Origin: Pseudomonas sp. dw_612
GTDB taxonomy: Bacteria; Pseudomonadota; Gammaproteobacteria; Pseudomonadales; Pseudomonadaceae
DNA length: 64,000 nt
Direction: 5' to 3'
Assembly: GCF_018449725.1 (NCBI RefSeq)
Contig: NZ_JAAVVC010000018.1
Coordinates: 62,001-126,000, forward strand
Under the pieces are notes generated by a model. It was given only the letters and a program-made list of their open reading frames with translations. It did not search any database and had not been told where the DNA came from. How positions within the stretch are numbered: position 1 is the first letter of the stretch; each line of letters starts with the position of its first letter. The position numbers and the translations under genes are program-made. Shown piece by piece: positions 43,272 through 51,760 of this stretch.

Positions 43272-46200
43272 ATGAACATGTCTGCCACCATTGAAAAACA
43301 ACTGGGCGAAACCCTGCGTGACGCTCAACTTGCACTTTACCTGTCGGCGATCGTACCGGATGACGAGACGCTGAATTCCCTGGGTCTTGCGGATCACATC
43401 AAGACCGCCAATGACCTTTATCACTACTGGCTGCTCGACGTGCTAGTCAGCCAGGACGTGCCCACCAGCCCGGTCGCCTGCGCGACGGCGAGCCTTCAAC
43501 AGTACATCAACAGCATTCTGGCCAATATGGAGCCGGGGTATCACACCGCGTCCATTCCGAAGGATCAGATCGAGACCTGGCGCACGGTCATGCATCAGTA
43601 TCCGACCTGGGCCGCCAATCAGCGGCTGCACTATTTTCCCGCGTTCTATCTGGACCCGACGCTTCGTGAGACCAGCACGGAGAGTTTCCGGCAACTGGAA
43701 AATGACATTAACCAGAACCAGCTCACCAGCGATCTGGCCCAGACAGCTACATTGGCTTACCTGGCAAAATTCGAAGAAGTCGCCAATCTCAAGACGCTCA
43801 ACGGCTACATCGACGATCTCGATTTCGCCAATAGCACCTACTACTTCATTGCCAAGTCCCGCACCGCCAGCACCTACTATTGGCGCTCGCTGAACATGGC
43901 GATGCGCCCGTTCACAGGAGCCGCCAAATCAACGGAAACATCGGCGCTGCCCAAGTATGACGCGCCAGAGCCACAGGCCTGGTCAGACTGGAAACGCGCC
44001 AATCTGCCTATTTCCGACAGTGCGATCGAACACACCATTCGCCCCGTCATTTTCAACAATCGGTTGTACGTGATCTGGGCCGAATGCGTGTTTCAGGACA
44101 GGCACACAGTCAGCCAGACAGACAACAACAGCACCAAAACCAACCCCTTGTTTCGGTTGAACCTTTGCTACAAAAAATATGACGACAGTTGGAGCACCCC
44201 ACAAACCTGCCTGCAGGGTTTCGGCACACACGACAGTTTTCACATGCTGGACCTTGACGAAATCAGACGACACACGCAAACCGTTGCGGTCCATGACCCC
44301 AAGCATTCACCCCCATCCCTGCACATTGCCCTCTACGTAAAAAGCGATGAGCCGATAGAAAACCTGACCTGCCCTTTCTGGATTTCGGCGCATATCGACA
44401 AGGATGCTACGACGTCATCCCTATTATTTCCCGACGGCGTGTTTACCGATTTAACAAAAAACGCCCTCAATGAAGACGTCCCCGGCTCCAAGAAAGGCCG
44501 AGGTAACCAAAAACGCAAAGGCCCACCCAAGCCAACCGATCTTTCAATGATCAATCATGCATTGAGCACCACTGAAAATGGAGTTCTGCAATTTCCAAAC
44601 AGCTCAGGCACGCTCAAGGCCCCCTGTATAACAATCCGTCAGGACAACGTGTCCGGCACCGTCGAGTTTATTGATTTTTCAACCTCATCCATCAGTGAAT
44701 CAGACGTTCGCACCGACAGCCGAAGCAGTTTTCCACGCCGACCGATTCGAATGAACATCACCTTTGCCAGGCACCTGATCGAGCGTGCCGAATCGGGGAT
44801 GGAAACGTTGTTGAGTTGGGGCTCCCAGCAGTTGCAAGAGCCCGCTTTTGTAGAAAATGCCCCAACCGAGAAGATGGATTTCTACGGTGCCTACGGGCGC
44901 TACTTCATCGAGTTGTTCCTTTACCTGCCATGGCTGATGGCCCACCGCTTCTGCCTCGAACGCCAGTACGGTGAGGCCGAACGCTGGTTGCACTATCTGT
45001 TCAATCCCGGCCGCAAAAAAATCAAGGACCAAAACCCCGACTACTGGAATGCGGTGCCGTTGACCAGCATCGAGACACACGGGCAGCTCACTTATGCCAT
45101 CCAGAGCCCGCAGGACCCCCATCAGATTGCCCTTAGCCATCCGGTGCACTTTCGCAAAGCCCTGTTCATGCTTTACATCGATATTCTGCTCAATCGCGGC
45201 GACACCGCTTACCGCACGCTGACGCCTGACGGGTTGGCACAGGCCAAGCTTTGGTATATCCGAGCCTTGGACCTTCTGGGCCCGCGCCCTGACCTCAAAC
45301 AAACCGACCTGTGGACCACTGTCACCCTGAAAGCCTTCTGCGAAGAACGCAACACCGTGCTGCGAACGTTTGAAAATAAGCTGGGTAAAGAGGGCAAGCA
45401 CAAACCTGAGGCAGGTTCTCCCGGCGTTGCTCCCCAAGTGTGTGAACGGCCTTACGCATCCCCACCGTCGGTACATACGATCGATACGCCTCATTTGCAT
45501 TTGCCATTCAACCCGGTGCTGATTGCTCGCTGGGAAAAGCTCGAAAGCCGTTTGCACAACCTCAGGCACCATCTCGACATGGCCGGAAAACCGCTCAGGC
45601 TGCCACTTTTTACCGCCCCCGCGAACCCCGGCGACCTGTCAGGCTCTACTCCTCGGCGCGCAGCCGAACCCGGGATTTACCAACGCCAGGGGACAGAGAT
45701 TCCTCCTTACCGTTTCAGCGTCCTGCATGCCCACGCCATGAGTGCCGTCGACACGGTAATTCAGTTCGGAGCAACGCTACTGTCGTTTATCGAGCGCAGT
45801 GAGCAGGCCAGTTATCAGGAAATCCAGCAACACCATCTGTGGGATATGGCGAACATTGCCGTGGACCTGCAGACCCAGGTGTTGAAAGCCGACCAGAAAA
45901 ACAAGGAAACCTTGCTTGCCAGCAAAGCTGTCGTCGAAGGACGTGTGGACTACTACAACCAACTGGTCAACGAAGTGATAAACCCGGCCGAAGCTGCAGC
46001 CGCCGCGCTGCACCTGACAGGACGCGTTGCCGAAGCCAGCGCCCATGCGGCGCAAGTGGTCGCTCAAGGCTTGAAGGTTGTCCCCAACATCTTTGGCCTG
46101 GCGGACGGTGGTCATCGTATCGAAGGGCTGCCTCTGGCTGTCATGGCCGGTGCCCAAGGTGCGGCAGCTGCCGCCCATGGCGCAGGCGAAGCCCTCGAAC

Positions 46201-47204
46201 GGGCCGCGCAATACCGTCGTCGCCACGAGGAGTGGACGTTCATGCGTGATCAGGCAAGGCTCGAAATTGCGCAACTCGATGCGCAGTTGGCGCTTGAAAC
46301 CGAACGAGAGACCGCCTCCCTGCTCGTCCTGCGACAAACCCGAACAGCACTTGAGCAAGCCAGGACCGTCTACAGCCTGCTCAGCAATCGCTTCACCAAC
46401 TCCCAGCTTTACCAATGGTTCACCGGCCAAATGTCCGGCTTCTACTATCAGGCGTACGACGCCGCGCTGTCGCTGTGCCAGTTCACCGAACTGTGCTGGC
46501 GCTACGAAATGGCCGATCACTCCACTCCGGCGTTCGTCCAGCCCCAGGCCTGGAACAGCACCTATCGCGGACTCGGCCCCGGTGAGCGGATGAAACTGGC
46601 CTTGCTGAACATGCAGAACGCTTACCTTCTGGGCAATGAACGCGAGCTGGAAATTCACAAGACCGTGTCACTGCGTCAACTCAAAGACAAGGACAAGAAC
46701 TCCTCGATCAACAAAAACTGGAGAGACACACCCGGGAGCAGTGAGAACTCCACTGTCAAGGGCTTCAGATCCGATCTGAAAACCGGCTCATGCGAGTTCG
46801 AACTGACCCAGGCGATGTTTGACAACGACTATCCAGGCCACTATCTGCGCCGGATCAAAAGTATCAGCATCACCTTGCCAACGACTCTGGGCCCTTATGA
46901 CGATATCCGCGCCCTCCTCATCCAGACTCGCAGCGAAGTGGTCATGCCAGGTGATAGCGCGCCTTCAATCAAGAGCCTGCTCGCCAACCGGCAGGTCGCC
47001 CTTTCGACAGGCCTCGATGACAACGGACTGTTTACCCTGAGCGCTCAGGACGAGCGCTACCAGCCCTTTGAATACACAGGTGCGATCTCCAGATGGAAGC
47101 TGGTGTTCCCGAATCCTGCGGCACAGAAAGCGATGCTTGAATCACTCTCCGATGTCATCGTGCATCTGAAGTACACCGCCAGGGCGGATGGGGGCGCGCT
47201 GTGA
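43272..47204 (+). CDS. Tc toxin A subunit, C-terminal half (TcaB/YenA2-like)
   Basis: This 1310-residue protein completes the split TcA. In order I see the ABC-toxin N-terminal shell (YPTWAANQRLHYFPAFYLDP), the neuraminidase-like region with RPVIFNNRLYVIWAE (near 256), and LERQYGEAERWLHYLFNPG (near 565). Next is the pore-forming coiled region from GGHRIEGLPLAVMAGAQG (near 945) through RRRHEEWTFMRDQARLEIAQ. The TcB-binding C-terminal domain has FDNDYPGHYLRRIKSISIT (near 1182). The ATG follows AAGG. The stop overlaps the GTG start of tcB. Together the two A genes total about 2400 residues, the size of a single-chain TcdA. Confidence 0.92.
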   Translation: MNMSATIEKQLGETLRDAQLALYLSAIVPDDETLNSLGLADHIKTANDLYHYWLLDVLVSQDVPTSPVACATASLQQYINSILANMEPGYHTASIPKDQIETWRTVMHQYPTWAANQRLHYFPAFYLDPTLRETSTESFRQLENDINQNQLTSDLAQTATLAYLAKFEEVANLKTLNGYIDDLDFANSTYYFIAKSRTASTYYWRSLNMAMRPFTGAAKSTETSALPKYDAPEPQAWSDWKRANLPISDSAIEHTIRPVIFNNRLYVIWAECVFQDRHTVSQTDNNSTKTNPLFRLNLCYKKYDDSWSTPQTCLQGFGTHDSFHMLDLDEIRRHTQTVAVHDPKHSPPSLHIALYVKSDEPIENLTCPFWISAHIDKDATTSSLLFPDGVFTDLTKNALNEDVPGSKKGRGNQKRKGPPKPTDLSMINHALSTTENGVLQFPNSSGTLKAPCITIRQDNVSGTVEFIDFSTSSISESDVRTDSRSSFPRRPIRMNITFARHLIERAESGMETLLSWGSQQLQEPAFVENAPTEKMDFYGAYGRYFIELFLYLPWLMAHRFCLERQYGEAERWLHYLFNPGRKKIKDQNPDYWNAVPLTSIETHGQLTYAIQSPQDPHQIALSHPVHFRKALFMLYIDILLNRGDTAYRTLTPDGLAQAKLWYIRALDLLGPRPDLKQTDLWTTVTLKAFCEERNTVLRTFENKLGKEGKHKPEAGSPGVAPQVCERPYASPPSVHTIDTPHLHLPFNPVLIARWEKLESRLHNLRHHLDMAGKPLRLPLFTAPANPGDLSGSTPRRAAEPGIYQRQGTEIPPYRFSVLHAHAMSAVDTVIQFGATLLSFIERSEQASYQEIQQHHLWDMANIAVDLQTQVLKADQKNKETLLASKAVVEGRVDYYNQLVNEVINPAEAAAAALHLTGRVAEASAHAAQVVAQGLKVVPNIFGLADGGHRIEGLPLAVMAGAQGAAAAAHGAGEALERAAQYRRRHEEWTFMRDQARLEIAQLDAQLALETERETASLLVLRQTRTALEQARTVYSLLSNRFTNSQLYQWFTGQMSGFYYQAYDAALSLCQFTELCWRYEMADHSTPAFVQPQAWNSTYRGLGPGERMKLALLNMQNAYLLGNERELEIHKTVSLRQLKDKDKNSSINKNWRDTPGSSENSTVKGFRSDLKTGSCEFELTQAMFDNDYPGHYLRRIKSISITLPTTLGPYDDIRALLIQTRSEVVMPGDSAPSIKSLLANRQVALSTGLDDNGLFTLSAQDERYQPFEYTGAISRWKLVFPNPAAQKAMLESLSDVIVHLKYTARADGGAL

Positions 47205-50200
47205 AGGAACACACATCTATCCCTGTCACGCCTCCGGCCCTGCCCAAGGGAGGCGGCGCCATTCAAAGTATCGGCAGTAGTCTGGGTGCCGTCGGTTTCA
47301 GCGGTGCAGCCTCCTGCGAGATTGCGTTACCGATCTCACCCGGACGCGGCTACTTTCCGGCGCTGACCCTCAATTACAGCAGTGCCCAAGGCAACGGCGT
47401 GTTCGGTCTGGGCTGGGCACTCTCCCTGGGCGCGATCGGCCGCCGCACCAGCCAGGGTGTGCCCGCCTACACCAACGATGATGCGTTCATTGGCCCCGAC
47501 GCGCAGGTCTGGCTGCCGGAGCGGCATCAGCGAACAGGTGACATCCTTTCAAGCCGAAAGACATTGGGTGACAACTCGACCATTGAACATGAAGTCGTGC
47601 GCTACCGGCCCCGCATCGAAACTGCTTTCGACTTGATCGAGCATTGGTCCAGCACGACAGACAAACCTGGCTTTTGGCGGGTCTACGGCGCGGATGGCAG
47701 TCAGCACCTGTACGGAAAAAACCCGTCGGCACGCCGTGCCGCCTTCGATGCGCCTTCCAAGGTCGCCGCATGGCTGCTCGAAGAGAGCATGAACGCCCAT
47801 GGCGAACATATTCTTTATGAGTACAGAGTCGATGAATTTCATGTCGAAGGCGGAGCCGACTACCGCGCACAACGCTACCTGAGCCGCGTGCGCTACGGCA
47901 ATTTCAACGCAGATTCGCAATTTTACCTGAGCAGAGTCGATGGGCTCAGACAGGCTCAATGGCACTTCGAACTGTGCCTGGATTACGGAGAGCGCAGTAC
48001 TGCGTTGACAGAGACGCCCGAATATCAAGGCAAACAGACGAGTCCGGAACGCAGCGACCCCTTTTCAGACTTCGCCTACGGGTTTGAACTGGGTACACGC
48101 CACTTGTGCCGGCAAGTCCTGATGTTCCACTACTTTCCTGAAGAAGCATCGATGGGCAAAGAGCCGCGCCTGGTTCGCCGTCTGTTGCTCGAATACCGTG
48201 AGCACGGTCTCACCTACAACAGCCTGAGCGCCGCTTTCCACCAGGCTTACGGTTCTGACAATCAAGCTGAGACCCTTGCGCCGCTTGAATTCACCTATTC
48301 CTCGTTCAAGCTAAAGCCCGACATTCAGCATTACCAACCTTTCGACGCATTGTCCGGGCTTAACAACGCACAACCCTTTCAACTGGTCGACCTGCTGGGC
48401 GACGGCATCCCCGGCGTACTGCGTCGAACCGATAAATGCTGGCAGTACCGCCAGCCGTTACGCGCGGCCACGGGCGCGGACCACGTTGCGTATGGCGACT
48501 GGGAGGACCTTGCACAAGTACCACCGACAGACAGCAGCCGTAACAGCCGTCAGTTTCTCAGTGATTTCAACGGTGACGGGCGTCTGGATTGGGTGGTGGC
48601 TCGGCAGGGCTTCAGTGGTTTCTTCACCTTGAATCACACCGGCAAATGGTCGAACTTCACGCCCCTCAATGCCGTGCCGACGGAGCTCTTCCTGCCCCAG
48701 GGCCAGTTGGCCAATTTAATGGGGGCCGGGCTTAATGATCTGGTCATTCTAGGGCCGCGCAGTGTTCGCCTGTACGCCAACAGCAAAGGAAAAGGGTTTG
48801 CTCCCGGCGTTCAGATCCCCCACAGGATCGATAACGATGACTTGCCACAGCCAGGCAACTCGCCTGGCGAACTGGTGGCCTTCAGCGATTTGCTGGGTAG
48901 CGGGCAACAACATCTCATCCGTATTCGCCATAACGAAGTGACCTGCTGGCCCAACCTGGGTGGCGGGCGCTTCGGCAAGGCGCGAGTTATCGCGGCGCCT
49001 CTGGACCTTCCATACGAAGCGTTCGACGCATCGCGTATCCTGCTGGCCGACCTTGACGGCTCAGGCGCTGTCGACCTGATTTATCTGCAGCCGGATTGCG
49101 CGCGCATTTACCTGAACAAATGCGGCAACGGCTTCAACGCCGCGATCGAATTGCCATGGCCGGAAGGCCTGCGGTATGACGCGTCCTGCCAGGTGAGCGC
49201 CATGGATCTGCAAGGCCTGGGTTGCTCCAGCCTGGTGTTCAGTGCACCGCAGAAAACGACCCGGCATTTTCGCTACGACTTCGTTGACACCAAACCTTAT
49301 TTGCTCAGTTCAACCAACAACAACATGGGGGCCAGCGCCAGCGTCATTTATCGCAGCTCTGCCCAAGAGTGGCTGGATGAAAAGAGGCTGCTGCTCAAGA
49401 ACAACAAAACCGCGACCTCACAACTCCCATTTCCGCTACTTGTGGTCAAGCAACAATCACAGTTCGATGAAATAACCGGTAACCGGATAGCACAACGCTT
49501 CAGGTATCGCCGGGGTGTCTACGACGGTAGCGAGCGGGAACTACGCGGGTTCGGCCTGCTTGAGCAAAGCGACAGGTACTTCGGCCCGGACGGCAAGGCA
49601 AATACTTCCCACACTGAGCCGACACTGATCAAGACCTGGTTTCACACTGGCCAGGAAACGGATCTTGCCGACAATCCGGGTTACAACCTCCGCGACAGGG
49701 CGGCCTCTGGTATGGGCGAAACCGTCGTGAAGTGGGGAGAACGCTGGGGCCCGGAAAAACACAAACCAGCCGTCGAATACCTGGTCAAAAACATGGCAGT
49801 CCGCCGAAGGGAAGCGGCCAGGGCGCTGACCGGTCGCATCCTGCGAGTTGAAACCTATGGCCCGGGCGATCACCCGAGGGCAAAAAATCCGATTTCAGTA
49901 GAACACCATCGATACCTGATAAACGAGCTCAGGGGCCAGGGTGAACACAGTTCCCATTCAATCCTGCACCCCGTGCTACTGGAGAACATTCGATATGAAT
50001 ACGAACGTATCCCCGATGATCCTCGTTGCACGCACACCATCAACTTGGCGTGGGACACCTACGGTTACCTGACCCACAGCGCGACGGCCAGTTATGCTCG
50101 TCGAAAAAGGGCAGGCGATGCGCCTCCGTTCACCGCCCCCTGGCAAAACACATGGTGGAGGGACGCCCACGATGATGATCAGCAGTTTTATTACCTGAAC

Positions 50201-51760
50201 GAAACAAAGGCTCAATTCATTCACATCGATACGTCAGGGAGCCGACGGCTTGGCCTGCCGTACTTGCAGCGTACCAATGCGTTGAAGTTGCCCAAGGCGC
50301 CTCTGCCCGACGGCCTGGAACCCAGTGCAATCAATTACGAAAACCTGCTCGAACTGAGCGATTCGGCCGCCTGGAAAACCCGTCTTGTCATGACAGGCCT
50401 GTCTTTACAGCGCTACAGCAAACCAGGCACGAAGGAAGTATTCACTGATGGTCAGGCCAGCGTCGAAGGATTGATCGATCACCTGGAAACCGCCGAACTC
50501 AATGAGGTGGCGTTGAAGGCCTATGACGTACTGGCTTCACGGCCCGGGCAGGCGCCTTTCGAGCGGACAAAAAAACTACAGAACAACGGCTACAGAAAAA
50601 TGCCCACGGCCTTGCCAGCAGATGCGCATGCCGATCAACAAGACATGCTCTGGTCAGTGCGGCGCCACTTCGCCACTTATAAGGACCTGACTGGTTTCTT
50701 CAGGATCAGGACATTCCAGGCAAGCCGAAAGCATGGCACGACAACGCTCACCCATGACCCCTATTACTGCGCGACCAAAACACTCGAACGCCCGGACAAC
50801 TGCACAACCACGGTCACCCAGATCGATTATCGGACACTTCAACCCATCCAGATCACTGACCCCAACAAGGTCATTCACGAAGCGCTGTACGATGCCTTTG
50901 GGCAAGCATTGGCTATCAGTTACCGGAAAATGAATGGGGCCGGGAAAGACATTGGATTCAAGCCGATTACCACCTTTATTCGGCACGCCGACATGCGCCC
51001 GTACATCGCCGTTCAAAACCCCGAGCGCGCCTTGCAATACGTAGCCAGCGCCTACTGTTACGACCCGCTCAGCTGGATGGGAAAAATTACGTTCTCAACG
51101 GTGCAAGAGCTGGACTGGCGCAATCAAGCCGTCATGCTCGGCGATCTCCTGCCCAGCGGTCACGTACGTGCCAGCGCGCGCATTCGCCTGGCGGTTCCAG
51201 ATACCAAAAAAACACCCTATGAGCAAAAGCTCCTGACCCTTATTGACAGCATAAAACGTGAACCGGTGCACTACGCGGCATTGCAGGCTGACAGGTTCAA
51301 CCACGACACGGAAAAACAGATCCGAATCACCGTCATTTACCGGGATGGCTTTGGCCGGCCATTACAAAGCAATCAGAAAGTCGAGTCGGGTGAGGCATGG
51401 ACGGTCAGTGAAGACGGCACGTTGAAGCAGGAGAATAACGTGTTGCTCGAACGCGACACCCCACTTCGCTGGCGAGTCAGGGAGCGCGTCGAATACAACA
51501 ATAAAGGCTTGGTGATTCGCACCTACCGTCCTTATTTCAGTGACAGCTTTCGCTACATCAGCGATCAATCCCTGCGCCAGTTCGGCCTTTGTGATCAGTA
51601 CTTTCATGACCCGCTGGGTCGACTCGTTCGGGTCATCAATGCCAAAGGCGACATGCGTCGAAACACTTACCTCCCGTGGTATTGCATCACCGAAGACGAG
51701 AACGATACCCAAACCGGACCGGAACCCGACAACAACACCGCACAAGGAAGTGCACCATGA
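47201..51760 (+). CDS. Tc toxin B subunit (TcdB/TcaC-like)
   Basis: This 1519-residue protein is the TcB part of the hollow BC cocoon. It opens with the SpvB domain (ALPKGGGAIQSIGSS, FPALTLNYSSAQGNGVFGLG) and has FG-GAP/VCBS repeats of the beta-propeller that binds TcA (SDFNGDGRLDW near 453, LADLDGSGAVDLIYLQ near 616). The TcdB middle N and C domains and the first Rhs repeats follow, up to DPLGRLVRVINAKGD near the end. Translation starts at GTG 47201, in a GTGA overlap with the preceding stop, and the end overlaps tcC in ATGA. All parts look intact. Confidence 0.93.
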   Translation: MKEHTSIPVTPPALPKGGGAIQSIGSSLGAVGFSGAASCEIALPISPGRGYFPALTLNYSSAQGNGVFGLGWALSLGAIGRRTSQGVPAYTNDDAFIGPDAQVWLPERHQRTGDILSSRKTLGDNSTIEHEVVRYRPRIETAFDLIEHWSSTTDKPGFWRVYGADGSQHLYGKNPSARRAAFDAPSKVAAWLLEESMNAHGEHILYEYRVDEFHVEGGADYRAQRYLSRVRYGNFNADSQFYLSRVDGLRQAQWHFELCLDYGERSTALTETPEYQGKQTSPERSDPFSDFAYGFELGTRHLCRQVLMFHYFPEEASMGKEPRLVRRLLLEYREHGLTYNSLSAAFHQAYGSDNQAETLAPLEFTYSSFKLKPDIQHYQPFDALSGLNNAQPFQLVDLLGDGIPGVLRRTDKCWQYRQPLRAATGADHVAYGDWEDLAQVPPTDSSRNSRQFLSDFNGDGRLDWVVARQGFSGFFTLNHTGKWSNFTPLNAVPTELFLPQGQLANLMGAGLNDLVILGPRSVRLYANSKGKGFAPGVQIPHRIDNDDLPQPGNSPGELVAFSDLLGSGQQHLIRIRHNEVTCWPNLGGGRFGKARVIAAPLDLPYEAFDASRILLADLDGSGAVDLIYLQPDCARIYLNKCGNGFNAAIELPWPEGLRYDASCQVSAMDLQGLGCSSLVFSAPQKTTRHFRYDFVDTKPYLLSSTNNNMGASASVIYRSSAQEWLDEKRLLLKNNKTATSQLPFPLLVVKQQSQFDEITGNRIAQRFRYRRGVYDGSERELRGFGLLEQSDRYFGPDGKANTSHTEPTLIKTWFHTGQETDLADNPGYNLRDRAASGMGETVVKWGERWGPEKHKPAVEYLVKNMAVRRREAARALTGRILRVETYGPGDHPRAKNPISVEHHRYLINELRGQGEHSSHSILHPVLLENIRYEYERIPDDPRCTHTINLAWDTYGYLTHSATASYARRKRAGDAPPFTAPWQNTWWRDAHDDDQQFYYLNETKAQFIHIDTSGSRRLGLPYLQRTNALKLPKAPLPDGLEPSAINYENLLELSDSAAWKTRLVMTGLSLQRYSKPGTKEVFTDGQASVEGLIDHLETAELNEVALKAYDVLASRPGQAPFERTKKLQNNGYRKMPTALPADAHADQQDMLWSVRRHFATYKDLTGFFRIRTFQASRKHGTTTLTHDPYYCATKTLERPDNCTTTVTQIDYRTLQPIQITDPNKVIHEALYDAFGQALAISYRKMNGAGKDIGFKPITTFIRHADMRPYIAVQNPERALQYVASAYCYDPLSWMGKITFSTVQELDWRNQAVMLGDLLPSGHVRASARIRLAVPDTKKTPYEQKLLTLIDSIKREPVHYAALQADRFNHDTEKQIRITVIYRDGFGRPLQSNQKVESGEAWTVSEDGTLKQENNVLLERDTPLRWRVRERVEYNNKGLVIRTYRPYFSDSFRYISDQSLRQFGLCDQYFHDPLGRLVRVINAKGDMRRNTYLPWYCITEDENDTQTGPEPDNNTAQGSAP

